Positions 39,993-48,056 of a stretch of DNA of 64,000 nt are shown one piece after another; within the stretch, counting starts at the first letter, position 1, and each line of letters begins with the position of its first letter. The position numbers were made by a program, and so were the translations under genes. The notes below the pieces were generated by a model. That model did no database searches, was not told where the DNA came from, and worked only from the letters and a program-made list of their open reading frames with translations. Source of the stretch: JAJZGK01 sp035538795 (lineage in GTDB: Bacteria > Pseudomonadota > Alphaproteobacteria > Rhodospirillales > Magnetospirillaceae); assembly GCA_035538795.1 (NCBI GenBank), contig DATLJS010000004.1, positions 1 to 64,000 of the forward strand. Reading direction: 5' to 3'.

Positions 39993-41993
39993 TCAGGCCG
40001 CTCTCAACTCGCTCAGGAAACCGTCGATGCGGCGGCGCAGATCGCCCACCACATTGGCCATCTGCTCGGCCGAAGACAGCACCTGCGCCCCGGACTCCTT
40101 GGTCTGCAGAGCGCTGCCCTGGACGGTGGCGACACTGTCGCTGACCTCGGCGGTTTCGGCGGCGGCATGGGTGACGCTGCGGGCGATTTCGCCGGTGGTC
40201 GCCGATTGCTGTTCGACGGCGGCGGCGATGGAGGTGACGATGTCGTCCATCTGGGCGATCACCGAAGCCACGTCGCCAATGCTTTCCACCACCTTGCCGG
40301 TGGACTCCTGAATGCAGGTGATCTGATTGTAGATCTGATGAGTGGCGTGAGAGGTCTGGTTCGCCAGATGCTTGACCTCTCCGGCCACCACGGCGAAGCC
40401 CTTGCCCATTTCGCCGGCCCTTGCCGCCTCGATGGTGGCGTTCAGCGCCAGCAGATTGGTCTGGGCGGCGATGGCCTCGATCTGATCGACGATGGCCCCG
40501 ACATTGCCCATTTCCGCAGACAGACTTTGCACCAGCTGCGACACCGAGGTCGCCGCCTCGCGGGCCCGCTGAGTGACTTGGGTGGTGTCGTTGACTTGCC
40601 GGTTGATCTCGCCGATGGAACTGGACAATTCCTCTGCGGCGGCGGCGACCGATTGCACGTCGTTCAAAGCGCGGTCCGACGAGCCGCTGGCCGACGTCGC
40701 CTTGGACGACGTGTCCTCGGCGATGCCGGTCATGGTGACGGCGCATTCCTCCACCTGGCGGGCCGACCCCAGCAGGGTTTCCAGCGACTGGCTGATCATG
40801 CCGTCGAACTCGCTCAGCAGCCCGCTCAGATGCTTGACCTTGGCCTCCTTGGCAGCCTGTTCGGCGGCTTTGGCATCGGACAATTCCCGAGCCTGAGCCA
40901 GCCCCTGGCGAAACACCTCGACGTCCTTGGCCATGGAGCCGATCTCGTCGGCGCGCTCGACGAAAGGCACGGCGACCTCGGTCCGGCCGTCGACGATGGC
41001 CTGCATGACGGCGCGCAATCCCCCCAGCGGACGGGCAATGGAGGCGGCGATGCGCCAGGCCAGCAGAATGGTCGCCAGCAATACCGCCGCCGTAATGGCG
41101 AGATTGCGGTACATGCGGCCGTTCAGCCCGTCGATGCGGACTTCCAGCAGATGGTCCATCTCGGCCCCCATCACCTGCCACAAGGCGCGGGAGGAAAGCT
41201 GTACGGCATGCTGCGAGGCCAGCAAAGCTTCAGCCGTCGGCTTGGCCGCCGCCGGATCGGAAATGGCGTCGAGCAAAACCGTGAAGGCCGCCGCCTTGGC
41301 CTGGAAATCGGCATAGGCCTTCTCAGAAGCCGGTTTGAAGCTGCCGTCGGGATTGCCGCGAATGCCCGAGGCGATATCGCCGTCCAGACCCGCCAAACCG
41401 TTGGCATAGGTGCCCTTGGCGGTCAGAAAGGCCACGGTCATTTCAGGCGTGGCCTCGCCGCCCGCCAGCATGGGCAGGGCATTGGCCAAAGCGCGGCTGA
41501 CCGCCACCACCTGAGCCGGCATCTTCAAGGTAACGAAATCCTGGGCGTAATAGCTGTCCAGATCCGGATCCAGGGTCAGGTTCGAACCGTCCTCCACCTT
41601 GGCGATGTGATCGGTGACGGCGTCCAGGGCCGGATCGAAAGCGTCGAGCCCGCCGCCCGCCGGCAGAACCGATGCCGCCTTGACCGCTTCCGCCGCCTTT
41701 CCGGCGGAATCCGCGGCGTTCATGTCGCCACCCTTCAGGGCATCCATGGCCAAAACCGCTTTTTGCGCCGCCACCATCTCGGCCGGCTTGGCGAATCCCT
41801 GGGACAGGTCGATCAGCGTGTTCAATTCGGCGCGCAGCAAATTGAAATATTCGCTGCCTTCGGCCTCCTTGGCGGCGAACACCACGTCCTTCTGCGTCTG
41901 GGCAATGAACAGGTAGGCCAGGAACGCGATCGGCACCAGGAACATAGTGCAGAGCAGTGTCAGTTTGTGCGGTATCCTAAGCTTGTCGAGCAT
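39993..41993 (-). CDS. Methyl-accepting chemotaxis protein
   Basis: Protein of 666 residues. The first membrane segment is about 11-31. The large periplasmic part (about 32-300) is helical and rich in alanine and has no Cache pattern that I recognise. A second segment (about 303-323) leads to HAMP (about 325-378) and a signalling domain with the conserved tip QTNLLALNATIEAARAGEMG. The start MLDKLRIPHKLTLL resembles the start of the partial chemoreceptor at 63802, so they may be related. The upstream spacer (41994-42145) is AT-rich near its distal end and holds TTGACA near 42110, but no -10 box at good spacing. Confidence 0.92.
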   Translation of the reverse strand: MLDKLRIPHKLTLLCTMFLVPIAFLAYLFIAQTQKDVVFAAKEAEGSEYFNLLRAELNTLIDLSQGFAKPAEMVAAQKAVLAMDALKGGDMNAADSAGKAAEAVKAASVLPAGGGLDAFDPALDAVTDHIAKVEDGSNLTLDPDLDSYYAQDFVTLKMPAQVVAVSRALANALPMLAGGEATPEMTVAFLTAKGTYANGLAGLDGDIASGIRGNPDGSFKPASEKAYADFQAKAAAFTVLLDAISDPAAAKPTAEALLASQHAVQLSSRALWQVMGAEMDHLLEVRIDGLNGRMYRNLAITAAVLLATILLAWRIAASIARPLGGLRAVMQAIVDGRTEVAVPFVERADEIGSMAKDVEVFRQGLAQARELSDAKAAEQAAKEAKVKHLSGLLSEFDGMISQSLETLLGSARQVEECAVTMTGIAEDTSSKATSASGSSDRALNDVQSVAAAAEELSSSIGEINRQVNDTTQVTQRAREAATSVSQLVQSLSAEMGNVGAIVDQIEAIAAQTNLLALNATIEAARAGEMGKGFAVVAGEVKHLANQTSHATHQIYNQITCIQESTGKVVESIGDVASVIAQMDDIVTSIAAAVEQQSATTGEIARSVTHAAAETAEVSDSVATVQGSALQTKESGAQVLSSAEQMANVVGDLRRRIDGFLSELRAA

Positions 41994-42145
41994 CTTCCCA
42001 TCCCCACGGGGCCTTTTCTTGGGGAAGGCCGGAAAGAACCGGAAAAGCCCCGAACTTTCCTAAGAAAAGACGATGATGCCCCCATCGCTGTTTATAAGAA
42101 TGCCCTCATAATAGCCATCTTGTCAACAAAGCTTATATTTTAGGC

Positions 42146-42910
42146 TTAATGCCGTTGACTGATGGAATCCACGACTTTCGCCCTATTCTGCCGAAGGTTG
42201 GCCAGATAGGCCGACAGCATCGCAGGCAGTTCGTCCCCCAGCAGAAGCGCCAGCGACAAAGGCGGCGGCACGGCGGGAGCCCGCTCCAGAAAGGCCACGG
42301 CCTCGGCACTGGCATCACGCCAGCTTTCCACCTTGAATCCCAAATCCTCCAGCAAACTCCGCAGAGCTTCGGGAGACATCAGCACGCTGTGTTCGCGGCG
42401 CCGCGCCCACGGCACCGGCAGCAGCAGTTCGCCGTCTCCGGCGCAAACGTCATGAAACGCCAACCGCCCGCCCGGCTTCAGCAAGCGGGCCATTTCGCCG
42501 TAAAGCCTGGGCTTGTCGGCGATGTTCATGGTGGCGTGCTGCGTCCAGATCAGATCGAACGAAGCGTCCTCGAACGGCATGTCCAAAGCATCGGCACAGA
42601 CATAATCGACGTTCAGACCGGCCCGCTCGGCCAGCAGGCGCGACAACACGACATAGTCGGCGGACAGATCCAATCCGGTGACGACGCAGCCCTGGGCGGC
42701 GAGAAAGCGCGACGGCCCGCCGACGCCGCAGCCGACGTCGAGCACCCGCATCCCCGGTTCGATTCCCGCCAAGGCGGCCAGATGCTCGGTCGCTTTCAAC
42801 CCGCCCACATGAAATTGGTCCAGAGGCGCCAAGTCCCGCGCCGACAGCCGCCCGTCCGGCAGCAAGGCCGTGACGCGGGCGATCAGATCGGGAGCGTCGT
42901 AGTGACTCAT
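42146..42910 (-). CDS. SAM-dependent methyltransferase
   Basis: Class I methyltransferase of 254 residues. The SAM-binding motif I is MRVLDVGCGVGGPSRFLAAQ (about 54-73), followed by VVTGLDLSADYV, CADALDMPFEDASFDLIW and the conserved loop WTQHATMNIADKPRLYGEMA. The layout is close to sarcosine/dimethylglycine and phosphoethanolamine N-methyltransferases, which have the H-x-x-M-N-I pattern, but the substrate is not determined. The start overlaps the stop of the RluA gene by four bases, so the two are coupled. Confidence 0.85.
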   Translation of the reverse strand: MSHYDAPDLIARVTALLPDGRLSARDLAPLDQFHVGGLKATEHLAALAGIEPGMRVLDVGCGVGGPSRFLAAQGCVVTGLDLSADYVVLSRLLAERAGLNVDYVCADALDMPFEDASFDLIWTQHATMNIADKPRLYGEMARLLKPGGRLAFHDVCAGDGELLLPVPWARRREHSVLMSPEALRSLLEDLGFKVESWRDASAEAVAFLERAPAVPPPLSLALLLGDELPAMLSAYLANLRQNRAKVVDSISQRH

Positions 42911-43593
42911 ACGCCGTCCCAGCCGCAAGCGGCCAGCGCGTCCGCCATATGTTGGGGCGCCGGCGCAGTCACGGTGATGGGTGATTTTTTCGGATAGAGC
43001 GGCAAGGTCAGTTGGCGGGCATGCAGATGCAGCCGGTCGGATACCAGCGTCGCCGTTCCCTTGCCGTAAATGGCATCGCCGACGATAGGCAGCCCCATGG
43101 AGGCCAGATGCACGCGGATCTGATGGGTCCGTCCGGTCAGCGGCCTGCATTCCAGCCACGACAGCCGCTCGGTCCGCCCCAGCAGCCGCCATTCGGTCTG
43201 GGACGGTTGCCCCTTGGGATCGATCTTCATGCGCCAGCCGTGTTTGGCATCGACCTTGGTCAACGGCTTGTCGATCAGTCCCGTTTCGGTCGGGGGCGCC
43301 CCGACCACGACGGCCCAATAGACCTTCCGCGCCTCGCGCCCGGCGAACAGTTCACCCAGCCGTTTCAGCCCATGGCGGTTCCGCCCCAAGGCCAAACAGC
43401 CCGAAGTGTCGCGATCCAGGCGGTGCGCCAGTTCGGGCGGACGCGGCAGCCCGAAGCGCAAGGCGTCCAGATACAGCCCCAGATGCTCGTCGCCCTTGCC
43501 CGCCGCATGCACGGCCAGTCCCGACGGCTTGTCGACCACCAGCATCAGGGCGTCGCGATAAAGAATGCGGGCAATCAGGTCTTCTGGGCTCAT
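42907..43593 (-). CDS. RluA family pseudouridine synthase, paralogue 3
   Basis: Protein of 228 residues with the RluA core: LMLVVDKPSGLAVHAAG, the catalytic aspartate in LAHRLDRDTSGCLALGR, KVYWAVVVGAPP and LTGRTHQIRVHLASMGLPIVG. It is the third such gene within 11 kb and has the same size and no S4 domain. ATG 43593 is where homology starts. It lies 68 bases downstream of fbp, with an inverted repeat (43613-43632) between them. Its stop overlaps the methyltransferase start. Confidence 0.9.
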   Translation of the reverse strand: MSPEDLIARILYRDALMLVVDKPSGLAVHAAGKGDEHLGLYLDALRFGLPRPPELAHRLDRDTSGCLALGRNRHGLKRLGELFAGREARKVYWAVVVGAPPTETGLIDKPLTKVDAKHGWRMKIDPKGQPSQTEWRLLGRTERLSWLECRPLTGRTHQIRVHLASMGLPIVGDAIYGKGTATLVSDRLHLHARQLTLPLYPKKSPITVTAPAPQHMADALAACGWDGV

Positions 43594-43661
43594 ATGCCAT
43601 CCGTAACGAAGCGGGCGGCACGAAGGCCGCCCGGCAAAAGACGCAGCGCCGAAAAACCGGC

Positions 43662-44678
43662 CTATTTTCCCTGGTCGAACTCGGCGTGATAGTCGATCAG
43701 GCGCTGAACTTCGTTCTTCGACCCCATGATCACCGGCACCCGCTGGTGCAGGCCGGTGGGGGTCAGTTCCATGATGCGCTGGCGGCCGGTGGTGGACAAG
43801 CCGCCGGCCTGCTCCACCAGGAACGACATGGGATTGGCTTCGTACATCAAGCGCAGCTTGCCGCCCTTGGGCGCATTTTCGGCATCCATGGGATACATGA
43901 AGACGCCGCCGCGGCACAGAATGCGATGCACGTCGGCCACCATCGAGGCGACCCAGCGCATGTTGTGATCCTTGCCCCGCGGGCCTTCCTTGCCGGCCAT
44001 GCATTCATCGACGTAACGCTTCACCGGCTGTTCCCAGAAACGGGAGCGCGAGCAGTTGATGGCGAATTCGTGGCTGTCTTCCTTGATCTTCATGTTCGGA
44101 TGGGTCAGCACGAACATACCGATGTTCTGATCCAGGGTGAAGCCGTTGACGCCGTTGCCGGTGGTCAGCACCAGCATGGTCGAAGAACCGTAGACGGCGT
44201 AACCGGCTGCAACCTGTTTGACGCCCGGCTGCAGAAAAACGTCGGGCCCCTTGCACTCGACGCCATCGGGCAGGCGCAGAATCGAGAAAATGCTGCCCAC
44301 CGAAATGTTGACATCGATGTTGGACGAACCGTCCAGCGGATCGAACAGCAGAAGATAGCGGCCTTCGGCGTTGCCGTGGACGATATGCACGTCCTCCAGT
44401 TCCTCGGAGGCCATGGCGGCGTAATGCCCGCCCAGCGAATTCATATGCAGGAAAATGTCGTTGGCCAGAACGTCGAGTTTCTTCTGCTCTTCGCCCTGCA
44501 CGTTCTCGGACCCGGCGACGCCCAGATTGCCCGCCAGCGCGCCGCGGTTGACTTCGTGGGAAATCATCTTGCAGGCGGTCAGAATATCGGTCAGCAGGGC
44601 GGTGAACGCCCCAGAAGTGCCCAAACGGCGCTGTTGCTGAATCAGATAATGCGACAGAGTAATCCGCTTATAGGGCAT
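43662..44678 (-). CDS. fbp: Fructose-1,6-bisphosphatase class I
   Basis: Protein of 338 residues, the usual length for class I enzymes. It hydrolyses fructose 1,6-bisphosphate in gluconeogenesis or the Calvin cycle. The metal site is in FDPLDGSSNIDVN, and the substrate loop contains MYPMDAENAPKGGKLRLMYE, then NPMSFLVEQAGG. GAGG lies at good spacing before ATG 44678. No Calvin-cycle partners are next to it, so a gluconeogenic role is as likely. Confidence 0.96.
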   Translation of the reverse strand: MPYKRITLSHYLIQQQRRLGTSGAFTALLTDILTACKMISHEVNRGALAGNLGVAGSENVQGEEQKKLDVLANDIFLHMNSLGGHYAAMASEELEDVHIVHGNAEGRYLLLFDPLDGSSNIDVNISVGSIFSILRLPDGVECKGPDVFLQPGVKQVAAGYAVYGSSTMLVLTTGNGVNGFTLDQNIGMFVLTHPNMKIKEDSHEFAINCSRSRFWEQPVKRYVDECMAGKEGPRGKDHNMRWVASMVADVHRILCRGGVFMYPMDAENAPKGGKLRLMYEANPMSFLVEQAGGLSTTGRQRIMELTPTGLHQRVPVIMGSKNEVQRLIDYHAEFDQGK

Positions 44679-44772
44679 CGTTTCCTCGTGGTGTCGGGCC
44701 GTTGACCGGCGTTGTGGGCGAACTGTTATCCCACCCAGGCTCGCGTTGCAACCGAACTGGTGTAAACAAAAT

Positions 44773-45183
44773 CTAATTTTTGAGCTTCATCCTGATCATG
44801 GCGTCGCAGGACGCCAGCCACGCCATCTGGTCGAAGCGCTCCTTCTGTTCGCGGGCTTTGACGGCTTCCTGATCCTCGGCGGTCGAAGCCTGTTTGTCCG
44901 ACAGCCGGGTCATGCGCTCCTCGACCGGATTGCGGTCCTGATTGTCGCGGGCGCGCTGGTCGGCGGCGGGAGCCCGCTGCAACCACTCCAACGCCTCGTC
45001 GGCGGCAGCCAGTTGCACCCGCCAGAACCCATCGCCATAGATGCTTTCGGAAAGCTGGGCCCGCAGCCCAACCACGTTGCAGGACCGGTCAAACGCGATG
45101 TGATCGTCCGGCTTGGTGGTCCAATAGACAAGGAAGACGCCCAGGGCCAGAAGCAAAAGGTTCAAGCGTTGCGCATTCGCCAT
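44773..45183 (-). CDS. Small membrane-anchored protein of unknown function
   Basis: Protein of 136 residues with an N-terminal hydrophobic segment (about 7-22) that could be a signal anchor. The rest is helical and highly charged, with two cysteines (about residues 35 and 126). It contains DEALEWLQRAPAADQRARDN and ends MIRMKLKN. It reads like a periplasmic or inner-membrane-anchored helper, but I recognise no family. It is divergent from the FecR-like gene at 45418; the 234-base spacer shows no clear promoter. Confidence 0.6.
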   Translation of the reverse strand: MANAQRLNLLLLALGVFLVYWTTKPDDHIAFDRSCNVVGLRAQLSESIYGDGFWRVQLAAADEALEWLQRAPAADQRARDNQDRNPVEERMTRLSDKQASTAEDQEAVKAREQKERFDQMAWLASCDAMIRMKLKN

Positions 45184-45417
45184 GACGAGCTCTCCCCCGA
45201 ATGGGCCCCCTCAGCAACCGAACGTATTATAAACCTCTGCGGGCTCCGTGGAAACCCGCCCCCTGGACCGTTCCTCAGAATCCTGCCGAGGAAAAGCCTT
45301 AATCGGCCATATTCCGCCTTGGCGACGCCACAAGGCCGGTCCACTCTATGGTCCAGGCGTCGGAGCGGCCCGATCGGCGGGCCGGCATGGGACGCCGCAT
45401 GTCAGGCCGACCCCACC

Positions 45418-46401
45418 ATGAAACGCCGCATCACCATTTCCCTCTTGGCCCTGTCCATCGCCGCCGCCTGGCCTTTCGCCGCCGCGCAGGCCGCCGACGG
45501 CGGACAGATCACCGCCATTTCCGGCCAAGGCCTGCTCCATCACGACGGCGCTCCCACATGGTCGTCGGCCTGGCCCGGGGAAGCGCTGATGCCCGGCGAC
45601 GCCCTGCTGGCCCAGCCGGGATCGCATCTGCGCCTGAACGTTGGCGACGCCGACATTACCCTGCGGCCCAATGCCGAAATGGATTGGGCCGGCCAAAACG
45701 GCCCCCTGCCGGTGCTGCGCCTGGATCAGGGCGTCGCCGACATCGTGCTGCCGCCCGACGCTTGGAATTACGGCCTGATGATTTTGACGCCATGGGGCAA
45801 CGCCCGGCTGCAGCAGCCCGGCGCCTATCGTCTGAGCCAACTGGAATCCGGGGAATTGCGGCTGGTGGTATGGCAGGGACGCGCCGACGTTCCCGCGTTC
45901 GGGATTTCCGTCTGGCCGGGCCAGCAGGCGATGATGTCGAATCGCGGCGCCAGCGTGGTGTCCGCCCCGATCAACGACGAGGACTACAGCCGCAACGGCT
46001 ATGGCTATGCCCCGCCGGCGGTCTATGCCCCGGCGCCCGTCATCGTGCCGGGCTATGGCGGCATCATCGTCGACGAGCATCGGCGCATGAATGAAGACCA
46101 TGACCGCCGCCGGCCCGACGAGCAGCCGCGGCCCAATCCTAATCCCAACCCCAGGCCCGTGCCTGTGCCCGCGCCCCAGCCCCAGCCCCAGCCTCCGCAG
46201 CAGCCCCATCCGCAACCGCCCCAGCAGCAGCAACCGCAGCAGTTCGACCACGGCCATTTCGGCCCGAAGACCGGCCCGACTCCGCCACCCTCGCCGACGC
46301 CGGCGCCGGCTCAACACCAACAGCAGCCACAGCCGCAACAGAAGCCCGAGGACCACGGGCATGACCACAGGCCGAACCCCAACGATCCCAACGGACACTA
46401 A
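45418..46401 (+). CDS. Secreted FecR-like protein with a Pro/Gln/His-rich tail
   Basis: Protein of 327 residues with a signal peptide (cleavage near AQAAD, residue 26). The middle (about 30-190) resembles FecR-type beta-rich proteins: GEALMPGDALLAQPGSHLRLN, then LRPNAEMDWAG and SQLESGELRLVVWQGRADVP. The C-terminal 120 residues are low-complexity, with runs of Pro-Asn, Pro-Gln and Pro-His, and end HDHRPNPNDPNGH. The His-rich tail might bind metals. The start is chosen where the signal peptide begins; the longer upstream frame has no support. The function is unknown. Confidence 0.75.
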   Translation: MKRRITISLLALSIAAAWPFAAAQAADGGQITAISGQGLLHHDGAPTWSSAWPGEALMPGDALLAQPGSHLRLNVGDADITLRPNAEMDWAGQNGPLPVLRLDQGVADIVLPPDAWNYGLMILTPWGNARLQQPGAYRLSQLESGELRLVVWQGRADVPAFGISVWPGQQAMMSNRGASVVSAPINDEDYSRNGYGYAPPAVYAPAPVIVPGYGGIIVDEHRRMNEDHDRRRPDEQPRPNPNPNPRPVPVPAPQPQPQPPQQPHPQPPQQQQPQQFDHGHFGPKTGPTPPPSPTPAPAQHQQQPQPQQKPEDHGHDHRPNPNDPNGH

Positions 46402-46428
46402 GCGGTCTTGACGCTTTGAAAGCATTTC

Positions 46429-46471
46429 GATCGACCGGAAAGCGGGCGCGCGGCCAGCATTCCGGTCGATC
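46429..46471. terminator. 12-bp inverted repeat between convergent genes
   Basis: GATCGACCGGAA (46429-46440) and TTCCGGTCGATC (46460-46471) pair perfectly around 19 bases, between the stops at 46401 and 46497. It has no T-run. It may be a bidirectional terminator or a REP-like repeat. Confidence 0.45.
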
Positions 46472-46496
46472 CTGCGGCTTGCTCAGCCCTGCGGGC

Positions 46497-47375
46497 TCAG
46501 ACGCCGTTGGCCTTGAACCAGGCCAGCATGCCGGCCCAGGCGTCCTTGGCGGCTTCGGCGTTGTAGCTGGGACGGTAATCAGCGTTGAAGCCGTGCTCGA
46601 CGCCCGGATAGACCTTGGCCTGAGAGGCGGTGCCCTTGATGGCGGCCCTCAGTTTTTCCACGTCGGTCTGCGGGATGAAGCTGTCCTTTTCGCCGAAATA
46701 GGCCAGCACCGGCACCTTCACCTTGGGCAATTGGGCGAAGACGCTGGTGGCCTTCTTGTCCCACATGGGCTCGGCCAGCAGGCCGTACCAGGCCACCGCC
46801 GCCCTCACCTTGGGATTGTGGGCGGCATAGAGCCAGGTGGCGCGGCCGCCCCAGCAGAAGCCGGTGACGCCCAGCCGGGAAAGATCGGCCTTGCCCAACG
46901 AGCGGGCGAAATCCACCACCGAATCCAGGTCGCTCATCACTTGGTCGTCGGGAACCTTCGATACCACGTTCTGGATGATGTCCTTGATCTCGGAATATTT
47001 CGAGACGTCGCCTTGCCGGGCGTAGAGCTCCGCCGCAATGGCGTAATACCCCTGTTTGGCCAGACGCCGCACCACGTCGCGGATATGTTCGTGGACGCCG
47101 AAGATTTCCTGGATCACCACCACGATGGGAAAATTGCCGCCGCTGGCCGGATAGGCGTGATAACCGGGCATCATGCCGCCGGCCACGGGAATGCGGATCT
47201 CGTCCGCCACCAGCCCTTCGCTGTCGGTATGAATGGCCTGGGCCATCACCGGACGGGCGGCCGCGGCGAAGCCCGCCGCCAGACTGGCGGTCAGAAATCC
47301 GCGACGTCCTAGAGCCATGGGCTCGGAGGACATAGTGGGAAAAGCCGGACGGGAATCGAAAGAACTGCGCGACAT
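46497..47375 (-). CDS. Dienelactone hydrolase family protein with a Tat signal
   Basis: Protein of 292 residues. The N-terminus carries a Tat-type signal, LGRRGFLTASLAAGFAAAA, with the twin arginines. The mature part is an alpha/beta hydrolase of the dienelactone hydrolase family: VVIQEIFGVHEHIRDVVRRL, the cysteine nucleophile in GVTGFCWGGRAT, the aspartate near FGEKDSFIPQ and the histidine in GVEHGFNADYR. It is probably folded before export to the periplasm. The start at 47375 has GGAG upstream; ATG 47333 is an alternative. The natural substrate is unknown. Confidence 0.9.
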   Translation of the reverse strand: MSRSSFDSRPAFPTMSSEPMALGRRGFLTASLAAGFAAAARPVMAQAIHTDSEGLVADEIRIPVAGGMMPGYHAYPASGGNFPIVVVIQEIFGVHEHIRDVVRRLAKQGYYAIAAELYARQGDVSKYSEIKDIIQNVVSKVPDDQVMSDLDSVVDFARSLGKADLSRLGVTGFCWGGRATWLYAAHNPKVRAAVAWYGLLAEPMWDKKATSVFAQLPKVKVPVLAYFGEKDSFIPQTDVEKLRAAIKGTASQAKVYPGVEHGFNADYRPSYNAEAAKDAWAGMLAWFKANGV

Positions 47376-47582
47376 CGGATCGGCTCCGCTGCTATGGGGT
47401 TTGAACAGAGTGTGTCCACCCCGCCCAAGAAGCAAGCTGGACATCCGTACAAGTGAAGACAGATAAGTAGGCGCTGCCCGTGGCCTTACAACATGTGACC
47501 TTGCAACGGCCCGTTACACGACTCCTCTTCGCATGGAGCCGGTCTTTGCGTTAAAATAGGGGCACCGAAGGAGGTCGACACC

Positions 47583-47984
47583 ATGTTCCGCAAATCCATC
47601 GCCCTTATCGCGCTGGTCCTGGCAGCCGCCGCCTATGTGGCTCCGGCCCACGCCGACTATGTGACGTTCGGCTACGGCTGGGGCGGCGGGCCGGGCTGGC
47701 ATCACCGTCCTTATCCCGGTCCCTATTGGGGGCCACCGCCGGTCTATTACGTGGCTCCGCCGCCCGTGGTCTATTACGAACCCGCGCCGCCGCCCGTGGT
47801 GGTCTATCAGGCTCCGGCCCCGGCCGCGGCCATTCCCGCCAATCAGGCGTCGCAGACCTTTACCGACCAGCAGGGCCGCACCTGCCGCGAATACCAGACC
47901 ACGATCATGATCAACGGTCTGCCCAAAGCGTCGTACGGCACCGCCTGCCTGATGGCCGACGGCCAGTGGCGCATCGTCAATTAG
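47583..47984 (+). CDS. Small secreted Gly/Pro/Tyr-rich protein
   Basis: Protein of 133 residues with a clear signal peptide (cleavage after APAHA, residue 24). The first half is rich in Tyr, Gly and Pro (GYGWGGGPGWHHRPYPGPYW, then repeated PPPVVYYEP). The C-terminal part, CREYQTTIMINGLPKASYGT with ACLMADGQWRIV, resembles the final domain of alphaproteobacterial 17-kDa surface-antigen-like outer membrane proteins. A perfect GGAGG stands before the ATG. The function is unknown; an envelope role is likely. Confidence 0.8.
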   Translation: MFRKSIALIALVLAAAAYVAPAHADYVTFGYGWGGGPGWHHRPYPGPYWGPPPVYYVAPPPVVYYEPAPPPVVVYQAPAPAAAIPANQASQTFTDQQGRTCREYQTTIMINGLPKASYGTACLMADGQWRIVN

Positions 47985-48056
47985 CTGCGCTCAACCCTCG
48001 CACCCGACGGCCGTCTGCTGTATAGAGACTGGCCGCACGGGGCGTTGGGAGAAAGA

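Noticed and set aside
42108..42113. TTGACA on the minus strand upstream of the chemoreceptor at 39993
   Set aside because: No -10 box is found at 16-18 bases; TATTAT and TTATAA lie at the wrong distances.
40167..42143. Plus-strand frame of 658 codons antisense to the chemoreceptor
   Set aside because: Same reason: compositional shadow, with no ribosome site or recognisable domain.
43613..43632. GC-rich inverted repeat between fbp and the RluA gene as a terminator
   Set aside because: The stem is only 7 bp with no T-run on the relevant strand, so it is too weak to call.
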